The position numbers and the translations under genes were made by a program. A stretch of DNA of 64,000 nt, from contig CM066311.1 of the NCBI GenBank assembly GCA_033807695.1, positions 1,860,001 through 1,924,000 of the forward strand, read 5' to 3'. A model generated the notes under the pieces. The model made no database searches, was not told the origin of the DNA, and worked only from the letters and a program-made list of their open reading frames with translations. Source of the stretch: Daedaleopsis sinensis (lineage: Eukaryota; Basidiomycota; Agaricomycetes; Polyporales; Polyporaceae). Shown here piece after piece: positions 17,671-30,195 of this stretch (position 1 is its first letter; the number at the start of each line of letters is the position of its first letter).

Positions 17671-19947
17671 GCGGTTTGTCGTCCAAATTGCGTGTAGGTA
17701 CGCGTACGGCCAGACTGATTTCGGAAGCGCGCTCTCGAGGAGCATCGCGCGCGTCTTGGCCGCTATGTCGCGATTGGCGCGCTCGGCGGAACCGTTCTGC
17801 TCGGGAGTGTCGTGCACGGATGTGGTGAAACGCGTCCCGTGATCCTTCAAGTGCTGCCGAAGCGCGATGAATTCGCCGCCTCCATCTGAGTGCAGCCACT
17901 TGATCTGTTTGCCATATTGAGTTAGTAACTGTGCTTCCAGTTCGCGGTAGGCGATTTCCGCGCCGTTCTTTCGTTTGTACGTGAAGCCGTCTTTCCACTT
18001 TGTGGCTTCGTCCGTGTAGAGGGACGCGTAGTGGCTTCCTCCGAGTGACGTCCAGCCTGGTTCCCAGCTGTCTGCGTTGACCCGGTCTCCGTACTCCATC
18101 GGGGTTCCGTACTCTACGGCGCTTGCCCGTTCCGCTGTCTTGGGTACCGGCTTTCTAGTCATCTTGGCTTGGATGCAAATCGGGCACTGCACGTTAGTGC
18201 ACCGATCGCTGAGCTCGATCCCATCGACGTAGCCCTTGTCCACCATTTCGCGGGCGCTCTTGACTGAGATGTGCCCCATGATGCGGTGGAATTCGCCGTC
18301 GGACAAGACGTCTTTTGCGGACGTGTCGCCGTGTGCTGCCAGAGCTATGAGAGCGTCGACCTTGTGCGTGATGACCTGGTAGAGGCCGTTGTTCTCAGGA
18401 ACCCGCGCGATGGTGGCTCCAGTTCGCCGGTGGATGAGGTTGCAGACGCCGTGCTCGATCAGCGTTGAATAACCGCATTCGTCCGCGCGCTTGACGGAAA
18501 TAAGCGCGAACGCGACGGTGGGTGAGTGGAGTACGTTGTTGAGTATGGCCGTGGTGGCGTCTCCTCTATTCGGCATCTCGACTTGGACGGTTCCTTCGCC
18601 TATGGCGAAGAACTTGTCTCCGTTCGCGGCGGTGATGGCGCGAGGAGGATCGAGGAGCTTGTAGCTGCTGAATCGTTCTCGGTACGGGAATATGTGTCGT
18701 GTAGCGCCGCTGTCGTAGACTTCGACGTAGTCGCGCGCCGGCGTGTTGGTTGCGAGCGCCGTGGTGTTCTGCAGCGCGATGAGCGAGACCTCGCTCCGCG
18801 TGTCCGAGGCTGCGTTCGCGCCTGTTCCAGTTCCCGCCCCGAGGTTTCCGCTTGTGTTCCCGTTGCCTCCTTCTGCTCCGCCGTTCCTGTTCCTCTGGTT
18901 GGAGAACTTGGGTCTCTGACCTTCCATTCCTCCTCCTGCTCTCCAGCATTTGGCCTTGATGTGGCCTGTTCTTCTGCAGTTGTAGCAGGTGATAGGTCCC
19001 GTTGCGAGCGCGTTGTCGGTGGCGCTCGGACTTGCCATCTCGCGGCGATCGTATTCCTCGTTGAGCGTGAGGATCAGGACGTTTACCGGGACTGAGATGT
19101 TCGTGAGTCGCGCTAGGTCCGAGAGCGACTGCACGCGTCCGTGGTACGTGTCGGGGATGCTGCCTGTGATGATCGCGGTGAACTCGGGGTCCGCGATCCG
19201 TCCTCCGATAGCCGCGAGGTTCTCGCGCTCCTTTTGGAGGAGTGCGAGATGCGCGCGCATGTCTCCGCCCTCGGTGCATCGAGCGTTCTGCATGCGGGTG
19301 CGTATCGCGTTGGCGTACATGGTGGACTTGTCCTCGCATGTTCGTACGACGGATTGCCAGAGCGTCGCGGCGTTGGTGGCGTCTTTGACGTCTACGAAGA
19401 GATCTTCGCTAAGTGTCTCGTAGATCAGTGCGCGTGCGTCGGCTTCCTTGGTCTCCCAGGCATAGAACTTTGTTTCCGCGCGCTCGAGTACTTTCTCGTA
19501 CTCTTCGTCGGTGAGCGTGCTGTATTGATCCGTTGCTGGGGTGGCGCCGCTCGCGGCAGATGGCGCGGCGATCGGAATTGTTCCGGAGGCTCCAGTCGTC
19601 GCGGTGTTTGGTCCCGCGCTCGCGCTCGTTGCACCCGCTCCTGTTCCTGTGGCTGCCGCGCTTGCTCCCGCGTTGGATCCGGCGGTAGAGGCGCTAGCAG
19701 AGGGGATGGTGGCAGTGGAGGTAGACGTGGCTGTGCCCGAGGTCGCGGAAGGCTGACTGTGGGGTAGAAGGCGAGGGAAGGGAGGTGGAGCAGGCGGCTG
19801 ACGGGCTGACCCGCGGACATGCTGCATCAGGCCTTTCGCTGTTAGGATGGTGAGCATCCGTTCGCGATAGACGACCCAATTGGAGCCATCGCTTGCGAGC
19901 TTTGGGAGCGTGTATCGCGATGTGGTGCTTGAAGTTTCGTATGCCAT
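17671..19947 (-). pseudogene. Copia polyprotein, N-terminal part: Gag, zinc knuckle, protease, integrase
   Basis: This is the upstream fragment of the split copia Gag-Pol. The ATG at 19947 (MAYETSST) is preferred over 19968, which falls inside the primer-binding site. The gag region (YTLPKLASDGSNWVVYRERM) is interrupted by a long Ala/Ser/Thr-rich insert. Then come a CCHC knuckle (CYNCRRTGHIKAKC) near residue 320, the protease D-S-G-A motif (YDSGATRHIF) and a GAG-pre-integrase HX3H/CX2C zinc site. The integrase core has NADSWEP, HSDGGGEF and NGSAERANR. The frame is cut after residues TNRTG by the gypsy LTR. No other lesion was seen. The continuation lies at 2672-4971. Confidence 0.92.
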
Positions 19948-19960
19948 TTTCTGTGAAGCA

Positions 19961-19972
19961 GGGCTCATAACC
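19961..19972 (-). promoter_or_regulatory. Copia primer-binding site
   Basis: Directly after the 5' LTR the sense strand reads GGTTATGAGCCC. This is complementary to GGGCTCATAACC, the anticodon stem-loop type sequence of eukaryotic initiator tRNA-Met, not its 3' end. Drosophila copia is known to use an initiator tRNA half-molecule in this way. Confidence 0.6.
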
Positions 19973-20442
19973 TGTTAAGGGTTATGGGCGATGGCTATGG
20001 ACTAATACGAAGGTTAGTCTCACGCGTTCTATGAAGGAACGAGTGTATTATTAAGCTAACCTAATACGAAGGTTAGTCTACAACACAAACGTAAGTATAA
20101 GTGTTAAAATGCAGTGCGATACGAATGCTCACCTCACGCGTTCTATGAAGGAACGAGTGAGTGAGACATTCCGCAGACCCTTGCTTTATATAGCTTGGCC
20201 TCCAGCCCAATAGTAGTAAGTAGAAAATGAAATGATCGTTCAGTAAAAGGGAGCTGCTCTATGCGTGGGAATGCGTTTGCAGAAACGAAGGTGATCGGCG
20301 TCTAGACTTCCGCAAAAGGAGGCGGCGCGTATGGAACGCTGCCTGGACTCGGCAGAGGTGCTACGCGCGATTTGAGCCTGAGCGTCAAGTGAGGCCGGGG
20401 CCCGAGATGCGTAATCGCATCTCGTCACCGTCAACCTCAACA
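19973..20442 (-). repeat. Copia 5' LTR (right copy)
   Basis: 470 bp. Identical to the left LTR for about 297 bp from 19973, then clearly divergent to the end at 20442. TATA box at 20184-20192 on the minus strand. Confidence 0.93.
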
Positions 20443-20447
20443 CCGCT
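20443..20447. repeat. Copia target-site duplication, right copy
   Basis: CCGCT, matching 2190-2194. Confidence 0.92.
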
Positions 20448-21909
20448 ACAGCCAACAACACGCACCGGCTCGCAGGACTGTTCAGGTATAAAGGCGAGCT
20501 CGCGCAGACCACCACATTCAGCCCCACCAAGCAGTCTAACTCACAAGCAAACTCCAAGCAAATTACTAGTGAGCACCGACATCTCCTACCTGAGTTCCAC
20601 ACCACTCACCACCATCGTTCTCCCGCATCAGGAAAATGGTCACTGTACGGTAGAGGATGATAACTTACTACGAACAATGGTAGAGAGTGATAGTCGTCCG
20701 TAGCTCTCGTCGGGGCTTGATCATATATGGTAGTGAGTCATCGTGTCAGACACACAGTTGGTAAATTAAGGTCGACGCCGTTGAGTTAAGATAATCTATT
20801 ATAGATTAATGCACAAGCAAGACTGAATTATATAGCGCTCTACAGATTCGAAGCTACGACAGCCTACGAGACAGCAGTGCTACTACTAGGCAGCACTCAT
20901 GTAAGTAAGTACTGCCTCATACTAGTACTGCAAGTGCAATTGCGCCGAGGATAACGGGATCGTGTTTTCGTACTATCTGGCCAGCGCTCAACAAACTGGA
21001 GTATATTAAGCCTGCCCTAAATCAACGCGGCGGTTTCCGGGTCACGATGTTCGACTTCGGAGTCGGACTTGGTCTCCTCGCAACCGTCACCCTCTGGTCC
21101 CTCTCACTTCTCAGACGCAAGTACAGCAGCTGCTCTCTTTGTGCCCCTCTCTGCCCCTCTCTGTGCCTTTGACTGGTGTTCTCTGTGTCTAGGGACTCTA
21201 GGCAGCCTATCTTGTGCTAATCTGGGGGCTTCTACTCTGCCTGCTCGATCTATGGGGCTTACTGTACTAGCACGTTGGTCTTTGGTCACTTGTGGCGGCT
21301 GACTCCGAGCCCTTCTTCGTTCCGAAGGGCAAACACCTGCACGACAATGATAAGGCCATGCATAGAGGATGCATGACTCTGGTATGTGTCCCGGCTTCTC
21401 TCATCCTCCCAGTCTTTGCTCATGTCAACGTGACAGCACCCTGCTCAACTTGAAGGACCATATAGAACACGGCCGAGTTGGCGACTGGTGCCCACACTGT
21501 GTTGTCTACCATGTCGTACCTACTACTATCCATGTATACTACTACTAGCTCGAATGTGATCTGTCGCTGTCTTTCCTTCCATGTGAATGGTCCATGCCTG
21601 CCTGAATCAAGCCCCGAGATAAACGACCACTGCCCCAGCTCGTATCACGCTGTCATGAGTGATAATGCCCATCGTGAGTGCTAGAATGTGATCGTACCAG
21701 ACGACCCATGATCATAGCGCCGGTGGCTTATGCTAGAGCATGTCAGACTCACACGGTCTCCTCTAGAACGCATTACAGCCTAAGATGAATCTTTGACAGC
21801 TTTCATCAACAAATGACCAGTCTCTACCAGTATTACAGACAACTACCACCATGATAATCCATGCCCATGTACTGTGCCAGTTTCCTGATGCGCTCGGCGC
21901 AGAGACACC
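20448..21909. other. Intergenic with a possible core promoter, no gene
   Basis: About 1.46 kb. Next to the copia end is GTATAAAGG (near 20487) followed by a C/A-rich leader, which looks like a core promoter, but no convincing coding exon follows. The remainder has short palindromes such as CTAGTACT and no recognised product. Confidence 0.4.
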
Positions 21910-22326
21910 ATGGGCCAAGGCGGATTCTTCGACCTCGTCAACAACACGCCGTACGACTGGCGCAAGACATACCAGCACTCGTACCAGATGAACGCGTGGA
22001 GCTTCCCCGACGTCGTCCCCGCGTACGGCGCCGCCCGCATCTACGTCGAGTTCGACGAGGGCGCGGGGAAGCACACGGGCGACGACGCGGGCGAGGCCAC
22101 GTTCGAGTTCTTCGGGCCCGGCACTAAGGACGGCGAGAAGCAGTTCAAGTTCTACGTCCGCTTCCGCCGCCTCGGCGTCGAACTGCTCGAGTTCCCGGTC
22201 ACGATCTACCCGAACACGGTCGTCCCGAAGGGCACGCAGTACGACATCGGCTGGAACCACAACCAGTCTGTCACGTTCACCCTCCAAGGCCAGGACGGGA
22301 ACTACATCATGACGACGCTCGTGTGA
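21910..22326 (+). CDS. Small PUD-like (Up-regulated in Daf-2) beta-sandwich protein
   Basis: A single exon of 138 residues, no signal peptide or membrane segment. The sequence alternates beta strands and carries NNTPYDWRKTYQHSYQMN, then RIYVEFDEGAG with GDDAGEATFEF, and an ending NYIMTTLV. From memory this pattern matches fungal proteins assigned to the Up-regulated in Daf-2 family, whose nematode members PUD-1 and PUD-2 are small beta-sandwich dimers of unknown biochemical role. An unrelated small lectin-like beta protein is the main alternative. The start is the only ATG before the conserved strand and has a good context (GAGACACCATGG). GC content is clearly higher than in the flanks, typical of a well-expressed gene here. 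Confidence 0.6.
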   Translation: MGQGGFFDLVNNTPYDWRKTYQHSYQMNAWSFPDVVPAYGAARIYVEFDEGAGKHTGDDAGEATFEFFGPGTKDGEKQFKFYVRFRRLGVELLEFPVTIYPNTVVPKGTQYDIGWNHNQSVTFTLQGQDGNYIMTTLV

Positions 22327-23021
22327 GCCAGGTGAGGGTTGGGATGCTCTTCTCCGCTTGTCAGAAAGCTAACGGTCGTCAAACCATAGGGTGACAGAGG
22401 AATCCCTATCCCAAGATCGGAGGAGTATAGGCAGAGTTTGGAGAGAATTGGGTGCGGTGTTCCTGAATTGTCATTTGTGCGAGAGTTGTCGAAATCGAGA
22501 TATGGATATGTGTGACCTGGAGTATCCTTGCGCTGTGGGCGAAGACACGGCTATTAAGAGCAGCATTGTCTTGTTGAACGGTACGCTATAGGTCTTCGAA
22601 CAAGAACGTCAGCGATGGCTACCATGGTGCCGTATGGTGTTTACCTGCTACTATATGCGCCACCAATCTTCGCGTACGCTGTTACAGGCCGACTCCCTCG
22701 CAGATGCCCCAGGGCAGTCGATCACATGAGCGATCATTTGGTGACGCTTCCTCGTCATACCTGCATGCCGAGTTCGCAGACAATGAGTGATGGTACAAGG
22801 GATAAGGATTACTGACCTTAGGCTCTTGATGAGGTCAGGTATGAACCGTCGAGAAGTCACGGTGTTCATTTGCAGACCAACTTTGTCATTGATGCGGCGG
22901 AGCGACTTACAGTATTGACCCGCCATTATTCATGATGGATTGAGCCCCAAAGAGATGGTTATACAACGATAGCTGACTGCAGCGACAAGATGATATGCAA
23001 CGCGATGTCCGTGCCCGAGAA
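22327..23021. other. Intergenic, nothing recognised
   Basis: About 695 bp between the PUD-like gene and the convergent 3' end of the coactosin gene. No coding or repeat signal was recognised. Confidence 0.5.
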
Positions 23022-23842
23022 TTAAACGCCGTCGTAGCTAGCGCCTCCCGCCTATGAAGCAAGCATTCAGCCACGAGGACAACACGACGGCAGTTGTGCA
23101 ACAGTCTTCTTGGTACTCACCTTGCGCAGCTTGATGATGATTGGGTCCTCCTTGAGATCATCCTTCTCCCGTGCGGGGACTTCCATTGAGAACACACGGA
23201 GAACTTTCTTCACGTCCGCGGAGTGCACAGAGATCTGCAAATTGCCGCATGTAAGCCTTATTCCTGGTCTTACAGTTCACAGTATGGCCGGAGAACATGT
23301 GATGCAATACGGCAGGACCATCAAGGTTGTGTGGAGATAGGGAAGAGAGAGCGATGCTCAAGGGGGGAGACGCACCTTCGCTTTGCGCATGACCTTGCAG
23401 CTAGAGCCGATCCAGACGACCAGGATGAACTTCTCGCGCTTGGACTCCTTGTCGTTCGCATACTGCACACGCACGTATGCGTACGACGCCTTCGAGTCGT
23501 CCAGCTGCTCGCGCAGCTCGCTGAGGCCCCCCGATCCGGTCGACGTAAGCTTCAGGGTGTCCGAGCGGTCAGACTGTCCACAGCACAGCACAGCAGACAT
23601 GAGCCGGCGCACAGCGTGTTTGGGATATCCAAGCCAGACGAATCGAGGTCGTCAGTGCGTCCGATCGCTCCGTGACAGCGGAAATCACGCACCTCGTAGT
23701 CAATCAGAAGCCAGTTCGTATCCGTCTTGTCCGAGCGGACATCCTGGTACGCTGAAACGATCGTCCTCGGTCACGCCGGCGGTCGTCCGAAGCGACTTAG
23801 AGGCTCACCTTCGTCGATCTTCGGATCGGAGACGTCGGCCAT
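23022..23842 (-). CDS. Coactosin (ADF-H domain actin-binding protein)
   Basis: Five exons: 23842-23809, 23751-23693, 23573-23376, 23234-23121, 23051-23022. They sum to 145 codons, giving 144 residues, the normal coactosin length. One ADF-homology domain fills the protein: MADVSDPKI start, TNWLLIDYE, GSGGLSELREQL, YVRVQYANDKESKREKF, FILVVWIG and VMRKAK, ending ASYDGV. Coactosins bind F-actin in the cytoplasm and counter capping proteins. All four introns are short GT..AG. The last exon encodes only nine residues, including the conserved SYDG tail, which supports the model. No lesion was seen. Confidence 0.93.
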
Positions 23843-24559
23843 AGCGTGCGGAGGAAAAGAGAAGGTCTAGCGGGACACGAGCTGGAAGAAGCCTGGAGAC
23901 GGTCCGCGGGGAAAGAAACGGGCGTGGCGGTGGTGAGCAAGTCGTTGGCGGTCTCCAGGCAATCGACCCCGCCATCCCGCTTCGGCATCTCCCGAGCGCT
24001 GTATCGGCGCGGGACAGGCGGACCGTCGTATCTAACGAAACGACTCGGATGTTGAGTAACACAACCTCGACCTAATCCCCTGCCAGACTCAGATCTACAA
24101 GTTCAGAGAACGGATTAGAAGTAGGTATATGATCTACATAGATCATAATCACACCGAGGTTCAATATAAGTTGGGCTACTTTGAAGGCTACACACTGGTT
24201 CGTACGCAGTGCTTCAAGCTTCTTGAGTGGTTAAGCGATAGACATACAACTTTACTCTGAAGATACGAAGCCTGATCCATCCCGGGGGTAGGAACCATGC
24301 TGAGTTTCGCCATCTCAACACTCATGCTCAGAGCAACACACTTGAGTATACCGTTCGTAACGTTCATCCGACGCATTCCTCAGACACGCTTTCGGTATAA
24401 CGAGCGGTAGTGCTCCTCGGAGCTCGCTCGCATTACCTATTAACTATAGCTATGTATGTCATTAGCGGACCAACTCGGCGTAAAAGCAGTGTAAGCATGT
24501 CCTTAGTCCTGCTACACGCTAACCCTCGATATCCCGGCCCACGGAGCGGAGCCGAAAGC
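23843..24559. other. Intergenic, includes one copy of a dispersed repeat
   Basis: About 700 bp between coactosin and the old yellow enzyme gene. The only recognisable feature is the 24185-24332 repeat, listed separately. Confidence 0.5.
24185..24332. repeat. Dispersed repeat, copy 1
   Basis: About 150 bp similar to 27080-27206. Shared blocks include CGATAGACATACAACT, CTGATCCATCCC and GTAGGAACCA. Its origin is unknown; it may be a decayed mobile element or a duplicated gene flank. Confidence 0.65.
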
Positions 24560-25982
<1,423 letters not shown>

Positions 25983-26870
25983 GATGTCGATCGAGGTAAG
26001 GTGTGATGAGGGTAAGTAGTATGTGCGATGCGTAGTGGCTTTTCTGCTTCTGCGACTCACCTCACACGGCTCTTAAAGTCCTCGAGTGCAGTCGAATGCC
26101 CGATCGGCGGTGGGCGGGGTCAAATAACAAGATTGCTGACTGACTTTGCGCAGTGCGCACAAACATTCCGCGATGGTCGTAAATGGTCCAACGTTACCGT
26201 TGATAAGCCAGCACTTGGAGACTGACTAGGAGTGACTCCGCGCCGGCGCCGGTGCCGCGGATTGTGGGTTTCGAAATTCGCTTCCACTAGCTGAGTCCAC
26301 CGCGGCCAAGGGAGCGCTATGCATGTCCGGAGACTCGGAGTCACTAAGGTTGATGACGCTGCAGGATTAGAATAGTGATATGCAAGCCTCAGGCCTTAGT
26401 GCCAGCAAGCGGAGGAGGAGTGCATTACTCCTGTCACCGGTGTAACGGCATGTGAGAGCGTTCGTCGTTGGGAGAGGTGGTGGTATGTAGAAGCTTCAAG
26501 CAAATCGAAGGAGTCGGGTGTTGCGGTGTCGCTGACTCAGCCTTTGGCGTCTACACTGCCTAAAAGAGTTATAACCTTACGTGACTTTTCATACCCCATC
26601 AACACGCAAGGGCCTCCGATACTTACAGGCAGTACTTGTATCCAGGTACATATAGCAGAGATTGAGCTTCCTTCGGGCGTAGTGCCAGTAATAGTCTTCT
26701 GGACTAAGCTCACGGCTCTCAGGAAATCATCACTGGTCTCAGTACTGATGGACAGGCCAACCACGTCGGTCTATTCTACTAGCTACTACAGGCATTCAAG
26801 GCAATTGCAAGACCTAGGAGACACATAGCAGGGGTGCGATTTATTTGCTGCCTACTTTGTATGCATACGC
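25983..26870. other. Intergenic, nothing recognised
   Basis: About 890 bp upstream of the old yellow enzyme gene. Apart from its promoter, nothing was recognised. Confidence 0.5.
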
Positions 26871-27075
26871 TGTGACTGTGCAGCCCTGCTAGACGCCCCG
26901 CCCCCGCTCCCCGGCAGCAACCCGCTGGAGAGCTGGTTAGTGGGCTTTCTGCACGTACGCGAAGCGATGAGCGGGGAGGACATAGAGGCGACGTGTGCGT
27001 TCCTGCGGCGCTGTCTGGATATCGATCCTCAGTCGGCGCGTGCGTCGCAAGCAGAGTTGCGGAGCGACAAGGTTC
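26871..27075 (+). pseudogene. SRPK-like kinase last-exon fragment
   Basis: A truncated copy of the last exon of the minus-strand kinase at 33092-34910, in opposite orientation. It begins with the same splice acceptor context (TGTGCAG) and keeps the equivalents of PPPLPG, LESW, GFLHVREAMSGED and ATCAFLRRCLDID. It then breaks down at the position of the SDKWFDN terminus through a missing base and loss of the stop. No other kinase exon is nearby. A copy that starts at an exon boundary with its acceptor is DNA-level duplication, not a processed transcript. Confidence 0.85.
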
Positions 27076-27079
27076 GAAG

Positions 27080-27206
27080 GCAGGCTACATAAATTCGTGC
27101 GCAAATCCTTCAGTGGCTGAACGATAGACATACAACTCTACTCCGAGTACAGGAAGTCTGATCCATCCCACTCTAGGTAGGAACCACGTTGGTTTTCGCC
27201 ATGCAC
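27080..27206. repeat. Dispersed repeat, copy 2
   Basis: About 130 bp similar to 24185-24332, directly downstream of the kinase exon fragment. It does not match the sequence downstream of the intact kinase, so it is not simply the kinase 3' flank. Confidence 0.65.
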
Positions 27207-27216
27207 CAGCAGTGAC

Positions 27217-28545
27217 TCATGCTGAACGTTCAATTTTGAGCCGTCCCGTAGCAAACACTCTCGGCAGAGCTTTTACGCACGCGGCAACACACTTGTCCCT
27301 GTCGAGGTAGGTGCCCAGATGGAGGCAGAGCTTCAGGAGCTCGAAGCACGGGAACTGGCCTGCAGCCGAGAGCACCTTGTCCACGGCTTGCAGCTTCATG
27401 AGCCGATTGTTGCTCAGCGCGCGCGGCTGCTTGATCGGACAACAATCCACGTAGATCGTCACCGTCTTGAGGCTGCTGGAGACCTCGGACATGAGCGCCG
27501 CAGGGGTCGCGCAGAGAGGGACCTCAGCGGTCTTGGGACGCATGTAGACATGCAGGTACAGGGCCTCCAGCTTGGTGCACGCCGAAAGGCGGAGCAACGG
27601 CCAGTGCGCTGCGTGAATTGAGTTGGTTGGGGTACAAGAAGACACGAAACAGGCGGGCAAGTACTCACCATCCAGCGGGTCTTTCCAAGACTGCCGATCC
27701 TCTGTCAGGGGCGGCGGGTGACGGCAGATATTGAGCGTCTTGATGTTGCGAGCGGGACCGGAGAGAAGATCACCGAAGGCACGAATGCTTTCGAAGTCCA
27801 CGAGCTCAATCTCGATGTTTTGCAGATGGGATGGTGACAGATACAATGTCAAGGATCGTATGAACGGGACTAGACACGGCTTGCGCCAAAACCATCGATT
27901 TTGCACGTGCCGGACATGGAGAATTGGGAGTACACCGGAATGCGGGGCCGTCTTGAGATCGAAGCTGTGGTGGTACTCCAGCTCGCCGAGCTCGAAGAAG
28001 GAGATGATGCGGAAGATGGCGGTGAGCGAAGAATGATTGTTTTGGATCGTGTCGAAAGAGAGCCATTTCAGGGAAATCCGGCCATCGTTGTCAGCGGGGA
28101 GCGTAATCGATGCAGTAAGATGGGCTTCGTCGTCGTCGTCGACACGCACGTCCCTTAGATTGAGGTATTGAAGATGAGGCAGGCAGCGTATGATGCGTAA
28201 TAGGAAGTTCGGGGTGATCGTCGGCCACGGGCAGCTCTTCGTCCTGCACGCAAGGTACCCCGAAAGGTGTAAAGTGACGACGGGTCTCGCAAGCCTAGGT
28301 TGAGCTTCAAATAACGATAAAACGCTTTGAAACGACTCTTTCTCGTGGATACGAAGGCGCCTGGAGTGTTTGAAGAGGAGCTCTTGGCAGATCGGGCGTA
28401 GACATTGACAAACGAGGGAGCAGGGTTTGAGCACGTATGATGGCCTCCAACCAAGGGCAACGAGCTCCGATACAATTTGGTATAAGAGTTCGTTGGGAAG
28501 CCCGCACAGGGTGCGGTACCTGCGAAGACGGTGGGCTGATGGCAT
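27217..28545 (-). CDS. F-box protein, paralogue of the gene at 250
   Basis: Open frame of 442 codons with an F-box at residues about 14-55 (GLPNELLYQIVSEL, then CSLVCQCLRPICQELLF). The remainder is a degenerate repeat-like region ending FATGRLKIERSA. A 60 bp GT..AG segment (27668-27609, GTGAGTAC...CACGCAG) is very probably an intron. It is a multiple of three, so the frame stays open either way, but its removal aligns the protein better with the paralogue and gives 422 residues. Likely an SCF substrate adaptor acting with Skp1; substrate unknown. SEC20 lies upstream in the same orientation, 390 bp away. Confidence 0.75.
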   Translation of the reverse strand: MPSAHRLRRYRTLCGLPNELLYQIVSELVALGWRPSYVLKPCSLVCQCLRPICQELLFKHSRRLRIHEKESFQSVLSLFEAQPRLARPVVTLHLSGYLACRTKSCPWPTITPNFLLRIIRCLPHLQYLNLRDVRVDDDDEAHLTASITLPADNDGRISLKWLSFDTIQNNHSSLTAIFRIISFFELGELEYHHSFDLKTAPHSGVLPILHVRHVQNRWFWRKPCLVPFIRSLTLYLSPSHLQNIEIELVDFESIRAFGDLLSGPARNIKTLNICRHPPPLTEDRQSWKDPLDGEYLPACFVSSCTPTNSIHAAHWPLLRLSACTKLEALYLHVYMRPKTAEVPLCATPAALMSEVSSSLKTVTIYVDCCPIKQPRALSNNRLMKLQAVDKVLSAAGQFPCFELLKLCLHLGTYLDRDKCVAACVKALPRVFATGRLKIERSA

Positions 28546-28935
28546 GAGGGTGGTGGTGGTGGTGGTGGTTTCAACTGGTTAGAAGCGGTGATAACTCAGA
28601 TTAGCGCTTAGTTTTATGACATAACACAGGCGCCTACCAATCGGTTCGCTCTGCCAAACCGATCTAGTTCAGTACGTCTGACTTGCGTCGACGCGGCAGA
28701 CCGTGACGGAAGTTGGAAGTACATACTACCCAAACTTCAAAGGCAGCATGAGACATCTCGGAGCCTGTGAATTGAGGGCTGAGTATGGCTCTACCTCGCT
28801 GCAACACCAACGTGAACGATCTCATCGCGAAAACTGTGAGAGGAGATTCTGAAAAGTCGCAACACATTCCGGGATAATAGAATGATAGCCAGAACTGAAG
28901 ATAAATAGCCTACGTACGTACAAGCACTATCTCAA

Positions 28936-30195
28936 CTATAACTCGTCATGAGCATCACCAGTAGGTTGGGCGTAGGGAGATGAGGCGATGCTTCCGGTCG
29001 TATCAAGAGACGTGGTAGAAGAGTCCGCTGCTACAGGCGACTGAACGGAGGCGTAGGTGGTGGGTGATGACTCGACCTCGACGCTGTCGACAAGGTCCTC
29101 TGCAGGACTTGCGAGGGACGAGGCGACCGTGGATGCCGTCGCCAGTACTGTTGATACCGTCGAGGCGATGCTTGCCGCTAGCGACGACGCTTCGCCTTTC
29201 TCCATCACGAGTAGAGCTTCGTCCCCGCTGAAGTCCGGTACGAAGCGCGTCCACCAAAGCGCGATCCGCAGGCCACGGTCGACCAAACGCCGCTTGAGGA
29301 TAAAGAGGACGACGAGGACGAAGAAGATGAGACCGGCGAAGATGAGCATGCGATCGAGCCAGTCGGACTTCTCAAGGGCGGTGATGAGGTGCTTGGAAGT
29401 TGTCATCAGCGAGTCGAGGACGTCGTGAGTAGAAGACGTCGATTTGAGTGCGACGGTGGACGACTCTGTTCAGACTGAATTGGTACCCCCTCCACGCGAC
29501 GGCGAAATGAGAACATACCAAGGAGCTGTGTTGATAGTACCGAGCGTTCAAGCTCGCCCTGCATGAGTCCAATCGTTCTCTGCAGAGACTCCGTAACATC
29601 GTTATTCGCTTTCATGAGTGCATCCTCCCTGTCTTCATGTTCGACCAACACTGCTTGCACACGTTGAGGGGACACTCACGTTACTTTCTCGTTCAGCGTT
29701 TGCTTCTCTTGGACAGCCGACGACCGTAGAAGCTCATCACGGCGAGAAGAATGTTGCGCGTCGATGGCTCGTTTCGACGCGAGCACAGCAGCACGCATGT
29801 CCTTGCGTAGCCTAGGGGTAGAGATGAGCACTACGACTCAGGATAACTGCAGATAATCCGCACCTGTTCAACGTTTCTTGGAAATCATTCACAACCTGCC
29901 TCAACTCCCTCCTTGCTCTTTCCGTCCTCTGGTCCTCCACTGCAACATCGAGGCTCTACTCAGATCTACCTCGTACCCCATCATTCCCGTCAGAGCATCC
30001 ACGCACCTCGAGCTGCCGTGAAAACACGTCTAGATCATCACGTATTTCTGCCGCGTATTGTTGCTGGAGCGTCAGAGGGCCGGTGCAGGCCCGTAGGCGA
30101 GGTAACTGGAAATCAAGGAGATCTTTCTGGCGTCGTTCTAGTGAGGCAATCGTGCTTGCAGCTTCCTCATCAAGAGCAGATGGAACAGGAGGCAT
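28936..30195 (-). CDS. SEC20: Sec20-type Qb-SNARE of the ER
   Basis: Five exons: 30195-30007, 29955-29864, 29811-29680, 29628-29519, 29465-28936. They sum to 351 codons, 350 residues. The N-terminal half is helical. The Sec20 SNARE region includes DALMKANNDVTESLQRT and GELERSVLSTQLL, then LMTTSKHLITALEKSDWLDR. A single membrane segment lies at residues about 215-232 (MLIFAGLIFFVLVVLFIL). A luminal tail of about 120 Ser/Thr-rich residues ends in HDEL, the retrieval signal that yeast Sec20 also carries. The protein acts in Golgi-to-ER retrograde fusion with Ufe1, Use1 and Sec22. The splice sites near 29680 and 29955 were chosen because nearer alternatives run into stops. Confidence 0.9.

Larger units (their letters stand above)
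2195..20442 (-). mobile_element. Ty1/copia LTR retrotransposon, interrupted by a nested gypsy element
   Basis: The element is bounded by 470 bp LTRs (2195-2664 and 19973-20442) and a 5 bp TSD, and is read on the minus strand: the right LTR is 5'. Without the nested gypsy element it would be about 5.55 kb, normal for copia. The domain order is gag, CCHC zinc knuckle, protease, integrase (split), RT, RNase H, which is the copia order with integrase before RT. The polyprotein is open on both sides of the insertion, so the only obvious inactivating lesion is the nested insertion. LTR ends are TGTTAAGG and CCTCAACA, near-perfect short inverted repeats. Confidence 0.93.

Noticed and set aside
20230..20620. 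Minus-strand 121-codon frame spanning the copia LTR end, with a hydrophobic start.
   Set aside because: It straddles the LTR boundary and has no family or splice support; a chance frame.
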